Assembly: GCA_017165825.1 (NCBI GenBank)
Contig: CM029386.1
Coordinates: forward strand, 21,802,694 to 21,866,693
DNA from: Hepsetus odoe
Taxonomy: Eukaryota > Chordata > Actinopteri > Characiformes > Hepsetidae
Reading direction: 5' to 3'
DNA length: 64,000 nucleotides
This document shows, in pieces, positions 1 through 10,500 of this stretch (positions are counted from its first letter, which is position 1; each line of letters opens with the position of its first letter). Position numbers and translations under genes: made by a program. The notes beneath the pieces were generated by a model. It had not been told where the DNA came from. It was given only the letters and a program-made list of their open reading frames with translations, and did not search any database.

Positions 1-1165
1 GACCATCTCCACAGGTGAAGTGTTGATATTCAGTGGAGTGTGGTCTCGATGTGGTCTTCTGAAGTCAACAACCATCTCTTTAGTCTTGTCGACGTTCAGA
101 GACAGGTTGTTGGTTCTGCACCAGTCCGTCAGCTCTTGTATCTCCTCTCTGTAAGCTGCCTCGTCTCCACCGCTGATCAGACCCACCACAGTTGTATCAT
201 CAGCAAACTTGATGATGTGGTTTGAGCTGTACTTGGCTGCACAGTCGTGGGTCATCAATGTGAACAGCAGTGGGCTGAGCACACAACCCTGAGGAACCCT
301 GTGCTAAGTGTGATGGTGTTGGAGGTGCTCCTGCTGATCCTGACTGACTGGGGTCTCCCAGTCAGGAAGCCCAGGATCCAGTTACAGAGGGAGGTGTTCA
401 GGCCCAGCAGCCTCAGCTTCTCACTCAGGTGCTGAGGGATGATGGTGTTGAATGCTGAACTGTAGTCGATGAACAGCATTCTGACGTAACTGTCCTTTCT
501 GTCCAGATGAGAAAGGGCCAGATGGAGGGTGGTGGAGATTGCATCATCCGTTGGGTGGTTGGGACGATACACAAACTGCAGTGGGTCCAGTGAAGAGGGG
601 ATTTGAAATCAAGATAGGTGTGAGTGCGACGGGACGATAGTCATTGAGGCAGGAGATGATTTCTTTGGCACTGTCACAGCAAAAACACAGCAGTCTCTGT
701 CCTCATGCTGGGTGTTCAGCTGGAGTCATATACAGTCCAGTTTATTATCCAGGGAGCGGACATTGGCGACATTGGCGAAGAGGATGGATGGGATAGCCGG
801 TTGGCTAGTATTTGCCTTGAGCTGAGCCCGGACCCCAGCACGCTTGCCGCGTTTCTGTTTCCTCTCACACCACTTCCGATGTCCTCTCAGTCGGCCAGGT
901 ACAACAGGCGATCTCAGGGACTGAACGCCTGGTCTTCTCAGCACGCCGAGCTCCTGTAGCGTTGTTCGGAGAGTTTATGGAAGACTGAATCCTGGCTGAT
1001 TCCTGAGCTCCAGCAGTGTTTGGCAGTTATATTTAAGAGCATTCACAGATATGATGCTCATGTGCAAGTTGCTCATATGGTGAAAAGTAGTCGGATGAAA
1101 GACTTTTTTACAGACTTTAGCACCAAAGTTTGGACCTGCATGTTACCGCGCCGCCATCTTGGATC
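1..1165 (-). mobile_element. L2/CR1-group LINE, internally deleted
   Basis: A minus-strand non-LTR retrotransposon. The stretch 255-572 encodes the middle of a reverse transcriptase, with the motif FIDYSSAFNTI typical of L2/CR1-type fish LINEs. The stretch 726-944 encodes the start of the endonuclease ORF (NVRSLDNKLDCI). Most of the endonuclease between them is missing. The 5' end lies near 1165 at a GC-rich start containing 'atggcggcgcgg' on the minus strand. It continues beyond the left window edge. Not intact. Confidence 0.8.
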
Positions 1166-1420
1166 AAGAGTAACATCCTCAATAGACTTGCTGATGTAGC
1201 CAGTCACTGAAGCTGTGTACTCCTCCAGGTTGATGGAGTCATGGATGCAGCCTCCCTAAACATGTCCCAGTTTGTGCGTTCGAAGCAATCCTGAAGAGCA
1301 GAGATGGCTCCTGTGGGCCAGGTCTGTACCTGCTTCAGGGTGGGTCTCACACGCCTGACGATGGGCCTGTACACTGGGATCAGCAGCACAGATCAGCAGT
1401 GCCATCTTGGATCTCTATCT
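1166..1420 (-). mobile_element. Second L2/CR1 LINE fragment
   Basis: The minus strand at 1204-1389 encodes the linker between endonuclease and reverse transcriptase of the same kind of LINE (WPTGAISALQDCFERTNWD). In a normal element this would lie downstream of the endonuclease start, but here it lies upstream of the 5' end of the neighbouring copy. It is therefore a separate, older fragment that the copy at 1-1165 abuts. Confidence 0.65.
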
Positions 1421-1430
1421 GGACTTGCCT

Positions 1431-1715
1431 TCCTCCTCTTCTTCTTCTTCTTCTTCTCCTTTGGCCAAAAGTAGTCCTGTTTCCACCAGCACCCTGTAGG
1501 CTAACAGCACTGGTGGCAGTCTTTGTTAACCCGGGCCTCGACCGATCTGAACCGTATGGAATTCTGTAACGTTGTCCACATATTCATTTGGCAAAGTTTA
1601 ACACTGGATATCCTTCCTGACGAAACCCTCCCCATTTATCCGGGCTTGGGACTGGCACAAAGAAATGCACTGGCTTGTGCATCCCTAGTGGCTGGGTTCA
1701 GCAGTCCTGTTAAAT
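1431..1715. repeat. CTT-rich tract and unnamed interspersed repeat
   Basis: A pyrimidine (CTT)n run at about 1431-1458 is followed by about 250 bases resembling a dispersed fish repeat ('tatccgggcttgggactggc' and nearby). No coding sequence is visible. The family is not assigned. Confidence 0.4.
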
Positions 1716-3000
1716 AAATCAGCAAAAACAAATATTGTCCGTGCCACTCTGATGTAGACACCAGGAGATGCCTGTGACTGAGGGAGACCAATGAACAAAG
1801 CATTGCAGTAATCAAGCCTTGAAGAAATAAATGAATGGATAAGCATATTTATACTTATTCAAGCTAATTCATTTTACAAATTAGCTTACATTTATTATGT
1901 TGTTGAAGGCATCCTCTCACTTTCCAAGATTGTGTTAAACAATCTGGTCAGAAACTCAACTGCCATCTTCTCTAAACACCTCCATGCTTCCACCAGTATG
2001 TCATTCGGTCCAACAGCCTTTCCATTCTTCATCCTCTTCATCGCTGCCTTTACTTCCATATTGCTTATTTGCTGCACTTCCTGGATCACTCTCCTCACAT
2101 CATCCAATCTTCTCTCTCTCATTTTCTTCCTTCATCAACCCCTCAAAGTCCTTCTTCCATCTGCTCAACACGCTCTGTTCACCTGTGAGTACGTTTCCAT
2201 TTCTATCTTTAATCGCCCTGACCTGTAGCACATCTTTCCCAGATCTGTCTCTCTGTCTAGTCAATCGGGAAAAGGTCCTTTTCTCCCTCCTTACTGTCCA
2301 ACCTCTCACTTTAACTACTTTAACTTCACATCATGAGTAAATTAACAGTCAGTCATGTTGACAACAACTGAGGATAAACATATTATTTTTTCTGAATTTA
2401 AACAAGAGGACATGTGTAGTGAAAAAGTGAAAATGACTGTTCTTGCCATTGTGAAACGCAGCACAGCACAACAAAATTCAACTTCTGTGTTTCACCCATA
2501 CTTTACATTTACATCAGGACAACTCCCTAACCACTGGACCGCCGGTGCCCCAGTGCAGCTCACTTTGCACACTTACTGTTATTCACTAATATTTTGGAGT
2601 GTTTGAGAGTGGATGGGAAAAAGAACATGGCAGATTAATCTTGGACCCTTTCCCACTTGCACTGACTTCAGGTACATTTTTCCACTGGACAATTAAGAAC
2701 AACTGGAAGTCAGTCTTAATAACAGAATCTGCCAAATAAAGCAACTGTTGAGCAAAAACTTCTAAAGCTTCCAGAATTATTATACACTAAGATACAGATG
2801 CCCTCAACTGTACGATTTATTCTAAAGGATGAAAAAGGAAACAGAAGACTTTACCTGCACAGTAAGTGGGCATTGGAAGAGATAAACTTGGCTTGACGAG
2901 ACTGTAGACGTAGTAATTTCCTGAGCAGGCTTTAACTTGAATTGAGTTTGATGGTAAAATATTCAACCATGTTCCATTTGGTGCAGAGTAGTAGGTTCCA
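1707..3000. repeat. Segmental duplication, copy 1 (partner 18605-19996)
   Basis: From about 1707 to the D8C exon the sequence matches 18605-19996 in the same order: 'taaataaatcagc' start, LINE fragment, a SINE relic near 2430-2560, the spacer 'ggagtgtttgagagtggatg', then the D8C exon with its splice donor. By eye the non-repeat spacer is well over 90% identical, with small indels. A block containing a D8C exon was therefore duplicated recently, or the two are alternative assemblies of one locus. Confidence 0.75.
1890..2330 (-). mobile_element. RTE-like LINE fragment (second LINE family), RT region
   Basis: The minus strand encodes part of a reverse transcriptase. The region 1895-2122 carries EVKAAMKRMKNGKAVGPNDI and VEFLTRLFNTILESERMP; 2100-2309 carries QVRAIKDRNGNVLTGEQSVL. 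The two pieces are in different frames, so the copy is dead. A sister copy with the same borders sits at 18820-19255 as part of a larger duplication. Confidence 0.7.
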
Positions 3001-3268
3001 CTGATTCCTCGAGTGACGATGCCATCCTGTGGTAGTGGATGAGATCCAACAAGTGTTAGTGCTGTGTAACCACCACATCTCAGACCTCTGGAATACCAGC
3101 TGGATTCAGGAATCTGAGCAATTCTGCCCTGAAGATACAGCCGATACCAGCCGCTCCACCCAACGATGGTGTCATCATTACCACTGTAGCCGGAGTAGAC
3201 TGTTCTCCAGGAATTATCCAGAACACTGTAGGCTGTGCAGGGGTCAGCAGTGGTGTTTCCTGAATTAT
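2855..3268 (-). CDS. Gene Z: D8C exon (cysteine-poor type b)
   Basis: A complete 414-base exon, phase 1 at both ends, bounded by acceptor 'gcattag' and donor 'gtaaag' on the minus strand. It encodes one D8C-type (uromodulin/GP2-like) extracellular domain: DPCTAYSVLDNSWRT near the start, GWSGWYRLYLQG, QDGIVTRGISG, then IQVKACSGNYYVY and TYCAG at the end. Only four cysteines remain, compared with ten in the neighbouring type. The preceding residues contain possible N-glycosylation sites. It is most like the fourth D8C exon of the plus-strand receptor (38635-39431). No transmembrane part of this gene lies in the window; it continues past the left edge or belongs to a misplaced contig. Confidence 0.85.
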
Positions 3269-3545
3269 CTAATGCATCAGTAGAAAAGGGCATTTAGTCA
3301 CACTGTTATCTTTATTTTTTTAATGTTTCAGTGTTTTCTAAACTGTTGCTCAACGAAGATTTTATTGTAGTTTATTGCATTATATAAAAAGATTTTTACT
3401 GCAAAAACATAAAGTAACATTTTCATTTCTTGAATTACATTTACATCTTATATTGCATCTTAACCATTATTATTATTATTTTTTTTTACTTAGCTGATCA
3501 ATATTAACAAAATTGCCTGTAAATAAGAAAGAAAAAATAACTCAC

Positions 3546-3593
3546 TGCTAGGACCAGTGGTCAAGTTGACATTTGAAGTGATGGTCTTCACAT
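3546..3593 (-). CDS. Gene Z: 16-codon linker exon
   Basis: A 48-base exon, phase 1-1, between acceptor 'tttcttag' and donor 'gtgagt' on the minus strand, encoding about VKTITSNVNLTTGPS. The plus-strand receptor has an exon of the same length and near-identical sequence at 38061-38108, in the same place between two D8C exons. This supports it as a real exon rather than chance. Confidence 0.75.
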
Positions 3594-3879
3594 CTAAGAA
3601 ACAACATGTTAAACTTAGTGAAAACCATTTTAACCATGTGTGAAACTATTCACAAAATACAGGTCAGATCTCGTCAAAAACAGAACCTAATCAATGTAAT
3701 CAAGGTCAGAGCAGATCTGCTTGTTTACGTTTTGAGAATCTCTGACAGGAGTGTTTAGTGCTAATGATCACAGTTACTGTGGAAGGAACTCATTTTGATT
3801 GAACATCATCATTTAAACCCATATAAAAACCTCATGAACATCACAAATCAGAGTCTGAAACTCTGAGCAGTAAGATTAC

Positions 3880-3961
3880 CTGCACAGTAAGTTGCATTGC
3901 AGATGATTGGAGTAACAAACTCATAGACATAATAGTTTCCTGGACACGCTTTGACTCGAAT
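3880..3961 (-). CDS. Gene Z: D8C exon (cysteine-rich type a), cut by gap
   Basis: The last 82 bases of a D8C exon on the minus strand (IRVKACPGNYYVYEFV, then ATYCAG before donor 'gtaatc'). The rest is lost in the adjoining run of N. The order type a, 48-base linker, type b is the same as D8C-3, linker, D8C-4 of the plus-strand gene. Confidence 0.8.
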
Positions 3962-4461
3962 NNNNNNNNNNNNNNNNNNNNNNNNNNNNNNNNNNNNNNN
4001 NNNNNNNNNNNNNNNNNNNNNNNNNNNNNNNNNNNNNNNNNNNNNNNNNNNNNNNNNNNNNNNNNNNNNNNNNNNNNNNNNNNNNNNNNNNNNNNNNNNN
4101 NNNNNNNNNNNNNNNNNNNNNNNNNNNNNNNNNNNNNNNNNNNNNNNNNNNNNNNNNNNNNNNNNNNNNNNNNNNNNNNNNNNNNNNNNNNNNNNNNNNN
4201 NNNNNNNNNNNNNNNNNNNNNNNNNNNNNNNNNNNNNNNNNNNNNNNNNNNNNNNNNNNNNNNNNNNNNNNNNNNNNNNNNNNNNNNNNNNNNNNNNNNN
4301 NNNNNNNNNNNNNNNNNNNNNNNNNNNNNNNNNNNNNNNNNNNNNNNNNNNNNNNNNNNNNNNNNNNNNNNNNNNNNNNNNNNNNNNNNNNNNNNNNNNN
4401 NNNNNNNNNNNNNNNNNNNNNNNNNNNNNNNNNNNNNNNNNNNNNNNNNNNNNNNNNNNNN
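3962..4461. other. Assembly gap 1 (500 N)
   Basis: Exactly 500 N, so the true size is unknown. Its left flank is inside a D8C exon and its right flank is inside a TM1 exon. These two cannot be neighbours within one receptor, so several exons are missing here or the join is wrong. Confidence 0.99.
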
Positions 4462-4520
4462 AGAAAAAACAGTCCCACTGCCATGGTAACGGTGCCGAAC
4501 AGGTCCATTGAAGAGTCACT
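4462..4520 (-). CDS. Gene A: start of TM1 exon
   Basis: After acceptor 'ctttccag' on the minus strand the exon reads SDSSMDLFGTVTMAVGLFF and stops at the gap. It aligns with the start of the TM1 exon of gene B (IIAVSVGLVFLSLAL). The rest of TM1, TM2 and everything after them are absent from this contig. Confidence 0.75.
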
Positions 4521-7500
4521 CTGGAAAGGAACATTTAGTGGTTCATTCTCTGAGTTCTTGTTGGGAATTATAAGAAGACATCAACATCTGAACTGATTTA
4601 TACTCCATCCATTCATCCATCAAGGAGAAGGACAAGCAGTAAACTTTGAGACACTTATCTTCGAATTTACGTGGCTTTTTAGGAAAATTGAAACTTTAGA
4701 AATTAAACTAAACTTATATATATATATATATAGGGATGCTTTTCCTCAGCAACAGCTTGTTGAAAGACCTGTACAACCTGCATGCCTACAACATGTTCAG
4801 TTTTTATATTTAGACATTGATCTAAACAATGTTGATCATTTAAAACCAAGTAGGGAAGGAACTTTCTGAGGAACAAAGACTCAAGAAGAACTTTGATTTC
4901 TCAGTTCTCCAGCAGCAAGATTAAGGAGCACTGTAGACTCTACAGAAAGTGTGATCTTTAATTGATCTCACAGGGTTGTCTGGTGGTGGGCTGGTCTGCA
5001 TGATGAGAGCAAAGGTTGACAGGTGAACACAGGAGCACACAGTGTGACTCTCGTTGGTCTGGAGAAGGTAACAGCCATCGACAATCCACTCAGTCTCGTT
5101 CCAGTACACACAGGACAGTGTCCCATTAGGGTCCATTTTCTGACCAAAGAAAAAGATTATCATGTCTTTTAGACTGTCATGTTGGAATCAAGCAGTGCTA
5201 AGAAAACATTCGTTTGTCTCTACTTGTAGCAATATTCTGCTACTTTTATGCAGTGTGAAGCTCAGATTCAAAGAATGTGTTTTAGTAGTTACAGTCATGT
5301 GAAAAAATTAGAACACCACATTAAATATTCAGTTCTTTATTAAGAAATGTTCACACATCATTGTCTAAACCTTTTTTTATTTATATCTGTAAAAAAAGTT
5401 TTTTATTGCAGGTAAACAGCAAAAATTCTATTTGATTTATTTATTATACAAAATATATCAACAAATATGTGTTTTCTAACTGAGGAAAAAGTCAAGACAC
5501 CCTCCTACTAATAGCTAGTGTCCCTCCTTTGACTGAAATAACCGCAGTGACATGCTTCTTGTAGCTTCTACCAGTCTCTGACATCAGTGTGAGGAACATT
5601 TGATCTACTCCTCATTTCAGCTGTGAGATGTTTGAGGGGTTTCTTGCATGCACAGCCGGTTTCAAGTCACCCACAGCATCTCAATGGGACTAAGTTCTGG
5701 GCTGTGACTTGATGTTTCTCTCAGAGAGTGAAGGTTTCCTCCTTGCACTCCAACCATGAAGTTAAAGTTCAGTCTCTTTCTGATTGTAGAGGCACTTTCA
5801 CATCATCAATAGCAAGAGCTTACTCTAGGTCTGGTGATGATATTTTAAGGTTTTTGGAGACATCTTTTAGCATCTTGCTCTCAGGGTGAACTTGCATGTA
5901 CGGACAGACCTGGGCATGTCGGCAGTTGTGACAGTTAAGATCTTTTTTAATCCCATACTAGACCTATAATTTTTTACAATTTTCTTTCTGACGGCCTCAG
6001 AAGCTCTTTTGATCTCAACGTGATGTTCACTCTCACCTCAACAGGCAGGATTCACCAAACTAAATGTCCGAGGTTTAAAAAGGAAAAGCCTCCTTCAAAA
6101 TACTGATTAATGCTGTTCTAACCGTGTGACCTGATGTGCTACACCTGTGTGTGGCTTGAGCCATTTCAACTGGGAATAAAGGTGAGGGCATCCTAATTTA
6201 TGCATTTTTGTAGAATAACATTTTACAGAAGATTTTGTCTTTTCTTCCATTTTAATAGTTAATTTATAGTACTGGAATCTCCCAGTATTGTTCAAATTGA
6301 GATTAAATATCCAATAATGTCCAAAGATGTTATAAAAAGTGTCACAGTCTGTCGTGCCTGTGGTTCCGGCCGGGCACAACAGATGGCGCTCTGTTCTGAC
6401 TGAGCACACCTGGGCTCGTTCAGACACAGGTGTGCTTCATTGGGCTGCTATTTAAGCCCTAATGAGTCAGAAAAGAGTGGTTCATTAACGAGGCTATGCC
6501 TTATAGTTAATGGTGGCATTTTTGGTTTTGTGTTTTGATTTAGGTTCAATAAAGTTACGTTCTGGTATCCTGGCTCTGCGTTGCCATCCTTCCCACACCC
6601 CACCACCGTTACAAAAAGCTTTCATAGGGTGACTTAATTTTTTCACATAACTGTATCCTGGATTTGCACATATAGTTACTATAATTACTACACTGTAATT
6701 AGACAAATAATACAATGTGTGGTTGTGAAAGGTGCTGAAAAACGGTAAACCATTTGAAATACACTTTCACCAGGAATACAATAACATGATATTACACCAT
6801 TCCTAAACTCCACTCATGAATCTGAAACATACATTAGTTTTAAGGAGAGTTCACTCATGAATGAACTGGGAGACTCACCTGATTGTGTTTCATGGTGAAG
6901 TTGACTGGTGTGGGGAGCTTGGTTTGGGCAGTCTTGGGCAGCGTGGCCGACACCACATTCGTCATCATGGTTTTTGTTGTGTTGCTGGTTTTGTTGAATA
7001 GACTGGGTTTCAGCATACTGGACATGCTGGTGAAGCTCATGAAGGCCACAGCAGCTGATCCTGAAACAGCATACCATGAGATTAAGTAATGTATTGTAAA
7101 ATAAAGTAAACAGCTATGTCTCATGAGAACTCATTCACAATTGCTGAAACTTGAATGCCGTCTTCACGTTAAAAAAGAGGTGGACAGTTTCTTAGAAGAA
7201 GTACTCTTTGTACTTCACCCCATTTCTCTTGTTGGAGGAGGCCCACCAGGCCTGGCTGCTGGAAGGGGCATTGACATTTCAGGAATGGTGCCTGTGTGTT
7301 TATGGGTGTAACGGTGGCGGGGTGTAGGGAGGACGCCAATGCAGAGCCAGGAGTTCGCAACGTAACTTTATTAGCTATATTTACAAAAACAAAACAAAGG
7401 ACTGCAGTTCCTAACCAAAATCAAGGAACTGCAGACCAGACCAAACCAAACCAAACCACCACAGCGTGTAGGCTAAGCCTAACAAATGAGCCGCGCTCTG

Positions 7501-10500
7501 TTCTGACTCATCGGGGCTTAAATAGTCAGCCCCAATGAAACACACCTGTGCCTTCATTAGCTCAGGTGTGTTCAGTCAGAACAGAGCGCCCTCTATCGTG
7601 CACAAAACACCTCATCCGTGACAGAACCCCCCCCCCAAAAGGCGCGGCTCCCGAAGTGCCAAACACAGCCGAACCTCTGGGGGGAGGCCAAGAACACCAA
7701 AACTTTACAAAGACAAAAAATCCCTTGTTGGGACGTACGGTCAGGTCCACAAAATACACGAAAAAGACCTCCGACCAGACATGTGAGGCAGCTGGTGGTG
7801 GTGAGGGGAATCCCAGCAGTTCAGTCCACCCTTTTGACTGATGTCTGAACCCGACCCTAGAGTCACTGGAGGAATCGCCTGATTCAGTGGAACGCCTCGC
7901 CTTGGCGGAACCTGAAAGAGAGCTAAACATAGATCTTAAAGGGTTCAAAGAGGAGGTCTTTTTCACATAGTCTGAACCCTGTTTCCAACCCTTGCCATCT
8001 TTGTTCTTCACGTCTCTTATCACAGAATCCACAGTACAGAAGCTGTCGTTCACTTCCTTAAACTGAGGCAGGTCATTGCTGATGTCCTTTGGCTCCTTCC
8101 TCTTCTCGGTCGTACTTCCCTGCTTGGAGCTCAGTGAGGCAGCATCCCAGCTCCTGGTTCCACTACGAGAAGTTCCACTTGAACTCCTCCACGAACCACC
8201 TTGTTCTGAGTCTGCTGAACTCGGAGGGTGAACTAAAGGTGGGGAGTCATCATGCAGCTGTTCAACCTCTGGAATCTCTGCCGGCTTCTCCATCAGACTG
8301 TTCCTCAGCTGCTCCGCTCTGGCGTTAACCACCAGGGTCCCAGCATGCACTGGTGTCTGTGGAGTGAGTTGAGATTCGAAGATCGCCAATCTTGCTTCCA
8401 TACCTCTAACCTGCTTCTCCAGCTCGCTGAGCTTACTGGCCTCACTTTGGGCTTCTCTCAGTTCAGCCTGCAGAGCAACGTTGTGGTCCTGCACCCATCT
8501 CAACTCTGCTCTGGTCTGATTCAGTTGTTCTTCCATAGTGGCTATTTTAGCTTCCAGCTTCTCCTGAATGGTTGGAGTCTCAACTTTCCTCATTGTCTGA
8601 CAGAAAGTTAGGTTCCTCTGTTCATCCGTTCTCTCCAGCCTTTCTCTTTGGACAGCCGTCACAGCGTGCAGCTTTATTCTAGAGACATCTCTCCCTTCTC
8701 TGAATTTCGCGCTCTTTCCTTGAAGTTCACCTTTGTCTTGAGCCAGAGCTTTTCTTTCTGTTTCCATGGCTTCGATCTCCCCTTGGCAACTGGACAAGAG
8801 TCCTTTGGTCCTCTCCAGCTGAGGAAGCAGATAGGTGATCCTTTCCTTGCGTTTCAACCCTTCATGCGTGACCGAGGCATTCACCTGTAGCATCGAGGCT
8901 TCTTTCGCCATCAGCTGCTGGTAGAGCTCTGTCAGCAACTCCTTCTGTTCAGTGAGCTGAACATTCATGTAGCTGATTTGTTCATCTCTGAGGTGAGATT
9001 GGATTGTCTTTGCAGCTCTGATCCGTTTGGCCAGATTCCTTGCCTGCTTTCCTCTGAATGACTTTTGCAAGCAAATTGCAGCATGTCTGAACAGCTGATA
9101 CCTCTGTGCTTTTGTTGATGCCCGCTTTCCACCTCTGAACCTCCTCTGAAGAACACTTGCTGCCCAGCACTGCTTCTTGAAACCAATCTTGCTGGTGCAT
9201 TTACTACAGCCTGAATCATGGTGGCAGCTTTGTGCATTGCAGCAACATTCTTTCGAACAGCCCTAAAAGCTGCCTGGATGCATATCACTGACCTTCTCAA
9301 TACCTGGTATCTCTCTTGCTCAAATTTACCCTTAGTGTAGGACCTAAAATGTCTTTGAATGATGATGGCTGACACCCTTATGGCTTGGTACTTTACTACC
9401 TCCCGGTGTCTTCTGAATGCAGCCTGAATCATGGTGGCAGCTTTGTGCATTGCAGCAACATTCTTTCGAACAGAGAAACCCCTAAAAGCTGCCTGGATGC
9501 ATATCACTGACCTTCTCAATACCTGGTATCTCTCTTGCTCAAATTTACCCTTAGTGTAGGACCTAAAATGTCTTTGAATGATGATGGCTGACACCCTTAT
9601 GGCTTGGTACTTTACTACCTCCCGGTGTCTTCTGAATGCAGCCTGAATCAGGGAAGCTGCCTGATGTTGCAGGATCACCTCCCTTCTGACCCTCTGACCT
9701 GTGAAGCAGGCTTGCAGGAACATTGCAGTAGCGCACAATTTCAAGAACTCCTCCCTCTGCTTTCTGGCATCAAGTGTGGAGCGATACCTAAGCTGGATGG
9801 CAATAGCAGCATACTTGATGCATAAATATCGCGTCCGAGCACAGTGAGCCCTGTAAGCACATTGTACCACAGTTGCAGCCTGGTGCTTCTGTTTCAGAGT
9901 CTGTCTGGTCTTCATCCCTCGGAATGCGGCTTGCAGAACAGCAGCAGCCATCTTTTTCTCCTTCAAAGACTTCATGTCTTGCTTCATCATCTTGTTAGCT
10001 CGGTAATGTTGCTGAACAGTCCTGGCTGCCCACAGTAGCTTCAGGTAGTACTTTCTACTCAAATGCTTCCTCACCTGTGCCTGAATGGTTACTGCAGCCT
10101 CATGTTCAATTTGCATCTGAACCCGAACTTTCATTCTAAACTTCCCAGTAACCTGGAGCTGCTCCTTCTCGGTCTGCTGTGCAGCGGATGGCTTAGTGGG
10201 GCTGGGTTTATGGATCGACTCCTTGATGCCGCTTGCCTTGCTGTGAAGGGCTTCCTTGGTCGACCTCCCCAGTTGCACGATGCAGGACGCGGTCTCTGCC
10301 GTCCTCCAGCTCTCTGTGTCAGGAACTACCTTCTTTGCCACTGCCTCGCATCTTTTGTTGCGGGCGGCCTTCTTGGTGTTCCTTTCGGTGGGCGCCGCGC
10401 TCTCGCGTTGCGGTGAGCTGGGCGCCGTGCTTTCGCGTTGTGGCGCGCTGGGCGCTGTGCTTTCGCGTTGCGGCGAGCTGGGCGCCGTGCTTTCTCGTTG

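Noticed and set aside
705..959. Plus-strand 84-codon open frame
   Set aside because: Antisense of the L2 endonuclease start on the minus strand; no independent support.
3848..4534. Long open frames across the runs of N (also at 19953-20658 and 38610-39512)
   Set aside because: They are open only because N is read as unknown residue. Only the flanking exon pieces are real.
8089..9070. Naming the coiled-coil source of the LTR cargo as a kinesin or similar
   Set aside because: The heptad pattern and Ser-rich tail are suggestive, but I cannot match them to a named protein without a search, so no name is given.
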